Below, piece after piece: positions 26,885 through 34,299 of a stretch of DNA of 64,000 nt. A program made the translations under genes and the position numbers. The notes beneath the pieces are model-generated. The model saw only the letters and a list, made by a program, of their open reading frames with translations, was not told where the DNA came from and ran no database searches. The stretch's first letter is position 1. Each line of letters opens with the position of its first letter. This DNA comes from UBA9611 sp965237595 (GTDB lineage: Bacteria > Chloroflexota > Dehalococcoidia > Lucifugimonadales > UBA3495). The stretch lies in NCBI GenBank assembly GCA_965237595.1, contig CBDEFY010000001.1, positions 310,001-374,000 on the forward strand, read 5' to 3'.

Positions 26885-27121
26885 TTAAAAGATGACCCTT
26901 TTGAACATCTCGGCGAAGATTCGGTCCAGTCCTCCCAGGAAGAACCCGGCTGCGATGGCCAACACGATGACCACCGAGGTCAGCCGCGCTGTCTCCTCCC
27001 GGCTGGGCCAGACCGACTTGCGCAATTCCGAGTAGGTCTCTTGGAGGAATTCTACGGGGTTGACGCGGCCGCCGCCGGTGGGGGCGACGATGCGTTGACT
27101 GCGCGTTGATGCCCTAGCCAT
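26885..27121 (-). CDS. secE: preprotein translocase subunit SecE
   Basis: Small essential subunit of the SecYEG channel. 78 residues: a basic N-terminus, the conserved amphipathic helix (EFLQETYSELRKSVWPSREE) and one transmembrane helix (VVIVLAIAAGFFLGGLDRIF). This is the single-helix form usual in non-enteric bacteria. It lies between rpmG and nusG. Confidence 0.95.
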   Translation of the reverse strand: MARASTRSQRIVAPTGGGRVNPVEFLQETYSELRKSVWPSREETARLTSVVIVLAIAAGFFLGGLDRIFAEMFKRVIF

Positions 27122-27127
27122 CGGCGG

Positions 27128-27298
27128 TTACCTCACTTCGCGGTGGGTCTTGTGGGTACGGCACCTAGAGCAGTACTTCCGCAACTCCACCCGGTTGGGG
27201 TCGTTGCGCCGGTTCTTAACCGTGGTGTAGTTGCGCTCCCGGCAGTCGCCGCATTGCAGGGTGATGATTTGCCGGACGTCGGCGGTCTTTCTGGCCAT
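27128..27298 (-). CDS. rpmG: 50S ribosomal protein bL33
   Basis: A 56-residue protein read from ATG 27298 to TAA 27128: MARKTADVRQIITLQCGDCR, then RNYTTVKNRRNDPNRVELR, then KYCSRCRTHKTHREVR. Both CxxC pairs are present, so this is the zinc-binding form. It lies between tuf and secE, a common position. The gene is short and easily missed. Confidence 0.95.
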   Translation of the reverse strand: MARKTADVRQIITLQCGDCRERNYTTVKNRRNDPNRVELRKYCSRCRTHKTHREVR

Positions 27299-27301
27299 GA
27301 T

Positions 27302-28486
27302 TTATGACACCACCTTAGTGATTACTCCGGAGCCCACGGTACGTCCGCCTTCGCGGATGGCGAATCGCATCTGCTCTTCAATAGGCACCGGGCTCATCAG
27401 TTCAATTTGCATCTTCACGTTGTCCCCCGGCATGACCATCTCAACGCCCTCGGGCAGGGTGCACTCGCCGGTGATGTCGCTGGTCCGGATGTAGAACTGG
27501 GGCTTGTAGCCGGTGAAGAAGGGAGTGTGCCGTCCTCCTTCATCCCGGCTGAGGATGTAAACCTCAGCTTCGGCTTTGGTGTAGGGCCGCATGGTGCCGG
27601 GAGCAACCAGTACCTGGCCGCGTTCCACCTCTTCCCGGTCCACTCCGCGGAGCAGGATGCCCACGGCGTCTCCCGCCTGAGTGGTGTCCAGTGTCTTGTG
27701 GAACATCTCCAGACCGGTGGCCACGGTCTCGCGAACGTCGCCCCAGCGAATTACCTCAACGGGGGTGCCCACTTTCAGGGTGCCGCGCTCGACCCGGCCG
27801 GTGACCACGGTGCCGCGGCCTTTGATGCCGAACACGTCTTCAATGGGCATCAAGAAGGGGCGGTCGGTTACCCGCTCGGGTATCGGGATGTACTCGTCCA
27901 TGGCCTTAACCAGTTCAAGGACCTGCTGTTCGGCTTCGGGGTCGCCCTCCAGGGCTTTCAAGCCGCTGACGCGGACGATGGGCGTGTCGTCGCCGGGGAA
28001 GTTGTAGCGGTTCAACAGGTCGCGGACCTCAAGCTCCACCAACTCCAGAAGTTCTTCGTCGTCCATCATGTCGACCTTGTTCAGGGCGACCAGGATGCGG
28101 GGCACCTCAACCTGGCGGGCCAGCAGAATGTGTTCCCGGGTCTGGGGCATGGGTCCGTCGGGGGCGCTCACCACCAGGACCGCGCCGTCCATCTGGGCCG
28201 CGCCGGTAATCATGTTCTTGATGTAGTCGGCGTGTCCGGGGCAGTCCACGTGGGCGTAGTGGCGGGTTTCCGAGTTGTATTCCACGTGGGCTATGGCGAT
28301 GGTTACGCCACGGGTCTTCTCTTCCGGGGCGTTGTCAATACTGTCCATGTCCAGGTAATTGGCCAGGCCTCGTTCCGACAGCACCTTGGTGATGGCTGAG
28401 GTCAACGTGGTTTTCCCGTGGTCCACGTGGCCAATGGTGCCTACATTCACGTGAGGCTTCGACCGGTCAAATTGCTGTTTCGCCAT
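27302..28486 (-). CDS. tuf: translation elongation factor Tu
   Basis: GTPase that delivers aminoacyl-tRNA to the ribosome. 394 residues with GHVDHGKTTLTSAITK (P-loop), the switch I region (EEKTRGVTIAIAHVEY), DCPGHADYIKNMITGAAQMD, NKVDM, and domains 2 and 3 (GRGTVVTGRVERGTLKVG; KPQFYIRTSDITGECTLPEG). It follows tRNA-Thr(GGT) by about 60 nt and precedes rpmG, an arrangement like thrT-tufB-secE-nusG of enterobacteria. If the genome decodes Sec, the specialised factor SelB must be elsewhere. Confidence 0.98.
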   Translation of the reverse strand: MAKQQFDRSKPHVNVGTIGHVDHGKTTLTSAITKVLSERGLANYLDMDSIDNAPEEKTRGVTIAIAHVEYNSETRHYAHVDCPGHADYIKNMITGAAQMDGAVLVVSAPDGPMPQTREHILLARQVEVPRILVALNKVDMMDDEELLELVELEVRDLLNRYNFPGDDTPIVRVSGLKALEGDPEAEQQVLELVKAMDEYIPIPERVTDRPFLMPIEDVFGIKGRGTVVTGRVERGTLKVGTPVEVIRWGDVRETVATGLEMFHKTLDTTQAGDAVGILLRGVDREEVERGQVLVAPGTMRPYTKAEAEVYILSRDEGGRHTPFFTGYKPQFYIRTSDITGECTLPEGVEMVMPGDNVKMQIELMSPVPIEEQMRFAIREGGRTVGSGVITKVVS

Positions 28487-28546
28487 CTTTCGGTGTCCTC
28501 CCTACTACTCTTTAACTCGGGCCCTCTCATTTGGGCCAAATCTTGC

Positions 28547-28621
28547 TGGAGCCCAGAGGCGGGATTGAACCGCCGACCCCGTTCTTACCAAGAACGTGCT
28601 CTACCGCTGAGCTATCTGGGC
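28547..28621 (-). tRNA. tRNA-Thr (anticodon GGT)
   Basis: On the minus strand: acceptor GCCCAGA pairs with TCTGGGC, D-arm GCTCAGCGGTAGAGC, anticodon stem-loop CGTTCTTGGTAAGAACG with GGT, T-arm GGCGGTTCAATCCCGCC, discriminator T and encoded CCA (28547-28549). It lies directly upstream of tuf. Confidence 0.95.
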
Positions 28622-28698
28622 TGATAAATTAATGTTCGCCTAATTTCTAAATCCCAATCAATCTACTGGTCCGGCTACCGGCGCGCTTCGATCAAGGT

Positions 28699-28786
28699 TG
28701 GTGGAGGGGGCAGGATTCGAACCTGCGAAGCCCTTCCGGACGCCAGATTTACAGTCTGGTGGCTTTAACCACTCACCCACCCCTCC
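28699..28786 (-). tRNA. tRNA-Tyr (anticodon GTA)
   Basis: Class II tRNA with a long variable arm. On the minus strand acceptor GGAGGGG pairs with CCCCTCC, the anticodon loop is CTGTAAA within CCAGACTGTAAATCTGG, the T-arm holds GGTTCGAATCC, the discriminator is A and CCA is encoded. It is the middle gene of the three-tRNA cluster before tuf. Confidence 0.95.
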
Positions 28787-28909
28787 AGGCGAAGAAATCT
28801 TCGCACATTACACGGTCTCGGCGCAATCGTGGGCGGCCGAAATATCTGCCCACGTTTGTGCCAGACCCCACTCCGCTGGGAACCGTGCTCGCGGAATCGA
28901 TTTTTCAAG

Positions 28910-28981
28910 AGCCCCAGAGGGGAGTCGAACCCCTAACCTGTCAATTACAAATCGACTGCGCTTCCGTTGCGCCACAGGGGC
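28910..28981 (-). tRNA. tRNA-Thr (anticodon TGT)
   Basis: On the minus strand: acceptor GCCCCTG with CTGGGGC (a U-U mismatch at the sixth pair), D-arm GCGCAACGGAAGCGC, anticodon arm GTCGATTTGTAATTGAC with TGT, T-arm AGGGGTTCGACTCCCCT. CCA is not encoded. It is first of the tRNA cluster. Confidence 0.93.
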
Positions 28982-29028
28982 ATCGAGGACCCTGGCCCCG
29001 GACTAAGCGAATATTCGCCTTACACCAG

Positions 29029-29052
29029 AAAAAGCCCCGCATTCGTGGGGCC
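29029..29052 (-). terminator. terminator-like hairpin in the tRNA-tuf leader
   Basis: On the minus strand GCCCC, a short loop and GGGGC are followed by TTTTT. It lies between the tRNA promoter and the first tRNA, only about 20-40 nt after the expected transcription start, so it may attenuate the operon or mark an upstream boundary. Confidence 0.55.
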
Positions 29053-29077
29053 ATTTCGTAACCAAGAATCCAATAGA

Positions 29078-29106
29078 ATTATATAAATTAGCCGTGAGAA
29101 AGTCAA
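29078..29106 (-). promoter_or_regulatory. promoter of the tRNA-tuf-rpmG-secE operon
   Basis: Minus-strand -35 TTGACT (29101-29106), 17-bp spacer and consensus -10 TATAAT (29078-29083), about 100 bp upstream of tRNA-Thr(TGT). This is the best promoter match in the window, as expected for a highly expressed operon. Confidence 0.8.
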
Positions 29107-29164
29107 TCAGATTTACGCCCAGGGTTGGTGAATTTCGGCGGCCCCATTCCCGCAGCCCGTCACC

Positions 29165-29193
29165 TTGACGGCGCAAGTGCCTTAATCTACACT
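29165..29193 (+). promoter_or_regulatory. promoter of apt
   Basis: -35 TTGACG (29165-29170), 17-bp spacer, -10 TACACT (29188-29193), about 95 bp before the apt start. It is divergent from the tRNA-tuf promoter and about 60 bp from it. Confidence 0.65.
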
Positions 29194-29287
29194 TCCACGC
29201 ACGCGCCCAGCAGCCTGTTCTCCTCCGGCCTCTCGCTCAAAACTCCAAATTAAGGGCCGGACAGCCGATGCCGGCAGTACGATTCAA

Positions 29288-29800
29288 ATGGACCTGAAGG
29301 AATACATCAGGGACGTGCCCGATTTTCCCGAGCCGGGGATAATATTCAAGGACATTACGCCGCTCTTGGGCGACGTCAAAGCCTTCGATTACACCATCTC
29401 CCAATTGGTGGATCGTTACAAGGGCGCTGAATTCGATGCCATCGTGCCAATCGAGTCCCGGGGCTTTCTGTTCGGCCCGCCTTTGGCCCATAAGCTGGGC
29501 AAGTCCATCGTGCCGGTCAGGAAGCCGGGCAAACTGCCCGCCGCCACGCATTCCACGGAATACAACCTGGAATACGGCAGCAACACCATGGAGATGCACG
29601 TGGACGGCGTGAAGAATGGTCAGAAGGTCCTGATCATGGATGACCTGCTGGCCACCGGTGGGACCCTGGCCGCCACCGCCCGGCTGGTGGAGATGGCCGG
29701 CGGGGTCGTCTCCGATATCGGTGTCATCATAGAGCTGACCTTCTTGGACGGCCGAAAGAACCTGGCCGGGTACAATCTCTACTCGATGATTCAATACTGA
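29288..29800 (+). CDS. apt: adenine phosphoribosyltransferase
   Basis: Purine salvage enzyme that makes AMP from adenine and PRPP. 170 residues from ATG 29288: MDLKEYIRDVPDFPEPGIIF, then KDITPLLGD, the substrate-site stretch PIESRGFLFGPPLAHKLG, the PRPP loop VLIMDDLLATGGTL and the C-terminal hood ELTFLDGRKNLAGY. Normal length, own promoter, monocistronic. Confidence 0.97.
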   Translation: MDLKEYIRDVPDFPEPGIIFKDITPLLGDVKAFDYTISQLVDRYKGAEFDAIVPIESRGFLFGPPLAHKLGKSIVPVRKPGKLPAATHSTEYNLEYGSNTMEMHVDGVKNGQKVLIMDDLLATGGTLAATARLVEMAGGVVSDIGVIIELTFLDGRKNLAGYNLYSMIQY

Positions 29801-30009
29801 CCGGCCAGGCTACCTAGAGTGATTTAGATATAGTCCCTTCATTCTCAGGGGGAAGATTAGGTCCCCCGATGTCCCGATACATCGGGGAGGACGCTCGATT
29901 AAGTCGGCGCTCGACCTTGTCGGAGATGGGGGCGTCACGCCAACGCCAATCCGCGAAAAGTTAGAGCTCCCCCAGAGCGCAGTTGCTTCAAACTTATAAG
30001 GAGTAACCC
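29801..30009. repeat. intergenic palindromic repeats after apt
   Basis: Contains a perfect 9-bp inverted repeat CCCCGATGT / ACATCGGGG (29864-29887) and, at 29909-29935, CTCGACCTTGTCGGAGATGG followed by GGGCG. Parts of the latter recur at 18397-18440, partly in inverted orientation. The first palindrome has no T-run, so it is more likely a REP-like element than a terminator. Positions 30000-30003 (AGGAGT) serve as ribosome binding site for the next gene. Confidence 0.6.
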
Positions 30010-30849
30010 ATGGCCAACCAACTCAAAGTAGGCAACGTCGAGATCAAATTCGTTTTGGATATGATTCCGCCGCCCCGAGACCCCTCCATGATGTTCCCTA
30101 CCACCGACGCCCCTGACTGGGAGCCGTACCACGACGCCCTGGAAAACTGCCAGTTGCAGCTTTACTACGGACATTTTTACCTGCGCAGTCAGGGGCAGAC
30201 CATCATGGTGGACACCGGCATGGGCCCCGGCCCTCATCCCACTCGCGATCACCGCACCGGGGATATGCTGAACCAACTCAAGATCTCGGGGGTGAACCCG
30301 GAAGACGTGGACTTGGTCCTCATGACCCATCTGCATATCGACCACGTGGGTTGGAACCTGGACTACACCAACGGCGAGCCCAAGCCCTATTTCCCCAACG
30401 CCCGTTATCTGGCGCCCCGCCTGGACTGGGAGCATTTCAAAAAGCCTGAGTTCGCGGCCGACGCCCCCTGGGTGGCCCACAGCGTGATACCCCTAGAAGG
30501 CATGGGGCTTTTAGATTTAATTGACGACGGGCATGTTGTCAACGACGAGGTCACGGCGATATCCACTCCGGGGCACACCCCCGGCCACATGGTCTTCGAC
30601 ATCACTTCTCAGGGAGAGAAGGCCATGGTGGTGGGCGACCTGCTGCATAGCAAGGTGCAGGTGATACGGCCCGAGTGGACCGCGGGCGTCGACACCGACA
30701 AAGAGGCCAGCCAGCGCAACCGTAGGATGATTTTAGACCGGGCCGAGTCGGAAGACATCGTCATCGCCGCCGGCCACTTCCATCCCGACGACCACATCGG
30801 CAAGGTGGTCCAGATGGAGGGCAAGCGGTACTGGCAGGTCATCAAGTAG
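30010..30849 (+). CDS. MBL-fold metallo-hydrolase
   Basis: A 279-residue metallo-beta-lactamase-fold hydrolase starting MANQLKVGNVEIKFVLDM. The binuclear metal site is seen in MTHLHIDHVGWN (HxHxDH), GHTPGHMVFD and the second-shell aspartate in VVGDLLHSKV, with the last histidine in AGHFHPDDHIG. It resembles lactonase or N-acyl-homoserine-lactonase-like members. A paralogue is at 47194-48060 with the same start motif VGNVEI. It opens a run of same-strand genes with a CMD protein and a 3-hydroxyisobutyrate dehydrogenase-like enzyme, suggesting catabolism of an organic acid or lactone (inference). Confidence 0.85.
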   Translation: MANQLKVGNVEIKFVLDMIPPPRDPSMMFPTTDAPDWEPYHDALENCQLQLYYGHFYLRSQGQTIMVDTGMGPGPHPTRDHRTGDMLNQLKISGVNPEDVDLVLMTHLHIDHVGWNLDYTNGEPKPYFPNARYLAPRLDWEHFKKPEFAADAPWVAHSVIPLEGMGLLDLIDDGHVVNDEVTAISTPGHTPGHMVFDITSQGEKAMVVGDLLHSKVQVIRPEWTAGVDTDKEASQRNRRMILDRAESEDIVIAAGHFHPDDHIGKVVQMEGKRYWQVIK

Positions 30850-30906
30850 CTGTCAGCTATCAGCAGTCAGGCCTGCAGACCGGCCGTATCTGACCCTGGA
30901 GAAACC

Positions 30907-31797
30907 GTGAGTCCCGAAGAAACCCCACAAGAGAGCGCTAAAGACTTGGACCGGGCCGCCATCGAATTCCGGCAGCGCTACTACGGTCCCGATAACAACC
31001 CGGTCCCGCCACCGGCCATGGCCGAGTTGGCGCCCGAGGTCATGCGCTTGGTCGACTCGGTCATCTACGGCGAGATATACAACCGCCCCGGCGTTGACCT
31101 GAAAACCCGCAGTCTCTGCACCATCGCTGCTTTGGTGGTGTTGGGACACAGTCCCCAGATGATTAAGCGGCATATCTCCGGCGCGTTGCACATCGGCGTA
31201 ACCCGGCAAGAGATTTCAGAAATAATCGCCCAGATGGTCTTCTATGGCGGCATGCCAGCGGCGGTAAACGCCTTCCAGATGGCCAAAGAGGCCTTCGATC
31301 AATCCCCCGACGGCGTAGACGCCCCGGCAGAAAGCCAGCCGACGGTCCGAGATACGGTCCAATATAAAGAGGAAGACGGGGACTCGGCCTACGGCATGGC
31401 TCCGCCACCGGAACCTCCGGTGGCCGAGAAACCGGCTGATGACCCGGACGATACACAACCCCGTCTCAGGGGGCCGGAGCAACCGCCAATGACCGCTGAA
31501 CGGCCTCCGGGACGCCCATCAGATAGAAGTAGGAGAGAACGGGATGAAAATAGGTTTCATCGGGACCGGCAACATGGGGAATCCCATGGTGGCCAATCTG
31601 ATCAAGGCAGGCCACCAGCTAACCGTTCACGACCTGCGGCGCGAAGCCGCGACCAATCTGCTGGAGATGGGCGCAAACTGGGCGGACAGCCCAAAGGAGG
31701 TCGTGCCGGGCAACGAAGCGGTGTTCACCTCCCTCCCCGTGCCCCGGGACGTGGAGGCGGTGGTGCTGGGCGAAAACGGAATACTGGGAAGCGCTGA
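30907..31797 (+). CDS. carboxymuconolactone decarboxylase/AhpD-like protein with aberrant C-terminus
   Basis: Residues 1-125 are a CMD-family domain (AIEFRQRYYGPDNNPVPP; DLKTRSLCTIAALVVLG; QMIKRHISGALHIGVTRQEI; AQMVFYGGMPAAVNAFQMA). Relatives are gamma-carboxymuconolactone decarboxylases or thiol peroxidase partners. The AhpD CxxC pair is absent, so decarboxylase-like or unknown chemistry is more likely. After residue 130 there is a Pro/Glu-rich linker, and from 31544 the frame runs for 254 nt inside the next gene, giving a compositionally odd Arg/Gly tail. Stop codons lie one frame away at about 31521-31533. A frameshift that removed the natural end is the simplest explanation. Confidence 0.7.
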   Translation: MSPEETPQESAKDLDRAAIEFRQRYYGPDNNPVPPPAMAELAPEVMRLVDSVIYGEIYNRPGVDLKTRSLCTIAALVVLGHSPQMIKRHISGALHIGVTRQEISEIIAQMVFYGGMPAAVNAFQMAKEAFDQSPDGVDAPAESQPTVRDTVQYKEEDGDSAYGMAPPPEPPVAEKPADDPDDTQPRLRGPEQPPMTAERPPGRPSDRSRRERDENRFHRDRQHGESHGGQSDQGRPPANRSRPAARSRDQSAGDGRKLGGQPKGGRAGQRSGVHLPPRAPGRGGGGAGRKRNTGKR

Positions 31798-32437
31798 TAG
31801 CAACTCGGTCTTCTTTGATCTCTCCACCAACTCTCCCACCATGGTTCGCCAGCTCCATGAGACCTGCGCCGCCAAGGGCGTGTCCTTGTTGGACTCACCG
31901 GTAAGCGGCGGAGTCTACGGCGCGGCGGCCGGGACACTGGCGGTGATGGTCGGCGGGGACAAAGCGACTTTCGACCGCTTCAAGCCAACGCTGGAGGCCA
32001 TCGGTACCCACGTGGTCTACTGCGGCCCCATCGGCAACGGTTCGGTCTGCAAGATATGCAACAACCTGATGAGTATGGGCACCGGCGTCCTCTTGGCCGA
32101 GGCCCTCACCCTGGGAGTAAAAGCCGGCGTGGACCTCGATGTGCTGGCCGACGCGATCAACAACAGTTCCGGTGGCAACAAGCGCCTGCTAGAAAAGTTT
32201 CCCCGCTACCTATTTAAAGGGAACTTCGAGCCCGGTTTCGCCACCGCCCTGGCCGCCAAGGACGTCCGCTTGGCAACCGATCTGGGCCGGGAGTATGGGA
32301 TACCCATGGAGCTCTCCAACTTGGTGGACCAGCGCCACGTCGAAGCCATGTTCCGCGGCTGGGGCCCCGAGGACTCGGACGCTGTGGCCAAGCTTCAAGA
32401 GGAAAAGTCCGGGGTGCAACTCCGGCTGCACGACTAA
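31544..32437 (+). CDS. 3-hydroxyisobutyrate dehydrogenase-like NAD(P) oxidoreductase
   Basis: A 297-residue beta-hydroxyacid dehydrogenase. The N-terminal Rossmann loop is MKIGFIGTGNMGNPMVANL, followed by the substrate-binding DSPVSGGVYGAAAGTLAVMV and the catalytic lysine in GSVCKICNNLMSMG. Helical C-terminal dimerisation domain (LEKFPRYLFKGNFEPGFATA). Members reduce or oxidise 3-hydroxyisobutyrate, tartronate semialdehyde or similar; the substrate is not set by the motifs. GAGAACGGG precedes the ATG. Its first 254 nt overlap the run-on tail of the CMD gene in another frame. Confidence 0.9.
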   Translation: MKIGFIGTGNMGNPMVANLIKAGHQLTVHDLRREAATNLLEMGANWADSPKEVVPGNEAVFTSLPVPRDVEAVVLGENGILGSADSNSVFFDLSTNSPTMVRQLHETCAAKGVSLLDSPVSGGVYGAAAGTLAVMVGGDKATFDRFKPTLEAIGTHVVYCGPIGNGSVCKICNNLMSMGTGVLLAEALTLGVKAGVDLDVLADAINNSSGGNKRLLEKFPRYLFKGNFEPGFATALAAKDVRLATDLGREYGIPMELSNLVDQRHVEAMFRGWGPEDSDAVAKLQEEKSGVQLRLHD

Positions 32438-32503
32438 GAGAAACGGGACCACCCCGTCCCGGCGTACATCTGTTTCGGGATACCGTTAATTCGGAGGCAA
32501 GCA

Positions 32504-33547
32504 ATGACGACCAACAATATGGAACGGTCCAAGCTAGTGGAGTCCAGCGATACCGTTGAGGCCATCGAAGAGTGTTACCGGCTGGGGTGGAGCGACGGCC
32601 TGCCCGTGGTGCCGCCCGTGGATTACAAAGTTAGGGAGATGTTGGAGATGTCCGGGCTCACCGGTGAAGAGGAGTTGCTTTCCTTGGAGATGCGCAACCG
32701 GGTGTTGACCTCTGAGAATGCGGCGGCCAACGCCGTGATGGCCGGCTGTCTGCCCGAGTACTTCCCGGTTTTGGCCACCACCCTAAAGGCCATGGAAGAA
32801 GAGAAAAACTTCGTTCACATGGCCTCGGCCTCCACCAGCTCTCCAGCCATCATGATGTTGCTGAACGGTCCCATCCGCGACCAGATAGGGGCCAATTACA
32901 AGGACGGATTCCTGGGGCCGGGCAACCGGGCCAACGCTTGTTTGGGCCGGGCCATCCGCCTCTGCTTCATGAATGGGTTCGATGCCCGTCCCGGCATACT
33001 CGACCGGGGCACCCTGGGCAACCCCAGCAAGTACACCCTGTGTTTCGCCGAGAACGAGGAGGACTCCCCCTGGGAGCCGCTGCACGTTGCCCGCGGGTTC
33101 AATAAGGACGACAGCACCGTGACCGTGGCGGTGGCCTACAACCCCGTTACCGTGAATAACGCCTATGGCCACACCGGCCAGTCCATTCTGGCGTCCATCG
33201 CCGACACCCTCAGGTCGGCCTCCATGGCCTTCCGTTACCCATCCCAGTGGGTCCTGGTGATTGGCCCGGAGCACGCCATTACCCTGAACGACGACGGTTG
33301 GACCCGGAAGGGCATCCAGGAATACATGTTGGAGAACGCGGCCCGTCCTCAGAGCGAACTCATCCGCTTGGGCATCGCCCAGGGCCCGGAGCGCGATGGC
33401 GACGACAAAATCATCCGCCGCTGCGCCTTGGACACCGAGGATATCCTGGTGCTTATGGGTGGCGGCACCGGAGGGCGAAACAGCGCCATCATCGACACCA
33501 CCCGGTACCGGATCAGGACCCGCAAGATAGAGGTCCCCACGGGATAG
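32504..33547 (+). CDS. conserved protein of unknown function, GWSDGLPVVPP type
   Basis: A 347-residue soluble protein with no signal peptide or transmembrane helix. The most conserved-looking parts are IEECYRLGWSDGLPVVPP near residue 25, NAVMAGCLPEYFPVLATTL, FLGPGNRANACLGRAIRL, CFAENEEDSPWEPLHV and a C-terminal glycine-rich MGGGTGGRNSAIID. A ribosome binding site (GGAGG) precedes ATG 32504. I do not recognise a named function. The last 38 codons are repeated, frame-damaged, at 34021-34133, just before the UGSC selenoprotein gene. A link between this family and the UGSC protein is therefore likely (inference from duplication and adjacency). Confidence 0.6.
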   Translation: MTTNNMERSKLVESSDTVEAIEECYRLGWSDGLPVVPPVDYKVREMLEMSGLTGEEELLSLEMRNRVLTSENAAANAVMAGCLPEYFPVLATTLKAMEEEKNFVHMASASTSSPAIMMLLNGPIRDQIGANYKDGFLGPGNRANACLGRAIRLCFMNGFDARPGILDRGTLGNPSKYTLCFAENEEDSPWEPLHVARGFNKDDSTVTVAVAYNPVTVNNAYGHTGQSILASIADTLRSASMAFRYPSQWVLVIGPEHAITLNDDGWTRKGIQEYMLENAARPQSELIRLGIAQGPERDGDDKIIRRCALDTEDILVLMGGGTGGRNSAIIDTTRYRIRTRKIEVPTG

Positions 33548-33688
33548 CCGAACCGGCGTGCCCTATCCGGTCTGGGATTAACACAGGCCTCGGTGGTTTG
33601 ATTGAATGGGTCACGAACGAGACACCAACTTCGGTGGCCAAATGGATTTGAGGAGGAGCCGCATTAATACCAAGGTGTATAATTTGGT

Positions 33689-33847
33689 GTGAGGATTACC
33701 CTTGGAGACTGGATTTCTTTCATCGGGATTGGGGGGCTGATTGGAGCGGGCATAATTTCCATTCTGTCTGGAGAGTCCTAGATAATTGGTTTCGCGCTAA
33801 TAATGGGTGGTTTCGTTGGGCTAGGCTCTTGGTTATTGTCAAAATGA
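33689..33847 (+). pseudogene. small membrane protein remnant interrupted by TAG
   Basis: A GTG at 33689 starts VRITLGDWISFIGIGG then LIGAGIISILSGES, stopped by TAG at 33779-33781. The same frame continues as IIGFALIMGGFVGLGSWLLS and ends at TGA 33845-33847, overlapping the ATG of the next small gene as ATGA. Two hydrophobic stretches either side of a single stop suggest a broken two-helix membrane protein; it is short, so the call is tentative. Confidence 0.4.
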
Positions 33848-34116
33848 TTTCAGCTCTTTTCCGGAAACATCGTATGCATTACCTCGAATTGATACTGGCG
33901 CTTTGCATCGGAGCGGCTATCGGTGCAGCCCTATTGGTATTTGACGTTGTAGAAACTTGGGTGGTTGGCGTCGTGTTTGCCAGCGCAGTCGTTACTGGTT
34001 TGGGCTTGGTTCGTTTTCGAGACACAAGGACGAGCCTGGTGCTCGTGGGCGCAGCGGTGGACGAAACAGCGCCATCATCGACACCACCCGCTACCAGATC
34101 AGGACCCGCAAGATAG
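33844..34116 (+). CDS. small two-helix membrane protein with a chimeric tail
   Basis: ATG 33844 gives 90 residues. Two transmembrane helices are clear (LELILALCIGAAIGAALLVF and WVVGVVFASAVVTGLGLV). After RFRDTR the sequence is no longer original: from 34021 the DNA matches the 3' end of the gene at 32504-33547, read here out of frame (ETAPSSTPPATRSGPAR). The protein end is thus a fusion created by the duplication junction. The start overlaps the stop of the preceding remnant. Function unknown. Confidence 0.4.
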   Translation: MISALFRKHRMHYLELILALCIGAAIGAALLVFDVVETWVVGVVFASAVVTGLGLVRFRDTRTSLVLVGAAVDETAPSSTPPATRSGPAR

Positions 34117-34133
34117 AGATTCCTGTGGGATAG
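34021..34133 (+). pseudogene. duplicated 3' fragment of the 32504-33547 gene
   Basis: The stretch from about 34021 to TAG 34131-34133 is homologous to the last 38 codons of the gene at 32504. In the proper frame it reads GGRNSAIIDTTRYQIRTRKI then EIPVG, versus YRIRTRKIEVPTG in the intact copy. Silent and replacement differences show the two copies have diverged for some time. A small deletion around 34050 shifts the frame. It probably marks an old second copy that stood directly in front of the UGSC gene. Confidence 0.8.
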
Positions 34134-34299
34134 CCTGAACCCGGTCCCGGCGAAGAGTATTCCTTTCGTGGCAGACTAATGACCGAATTTTTCGGAAGAG
34201 TCTTGCATAACGCAGGCACCGGTGTACGATTGGGAGAACGAAATCTTCTGGCTAATCAGACCACCTGGAACAGACACATCAGATATTCTGGGAGGAACA

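Noticed and set aside
29864..29887. Terminator after apt
   Set aside because: The stem is perfect but no T-run follows on either strand, so it is listed as a repeat.
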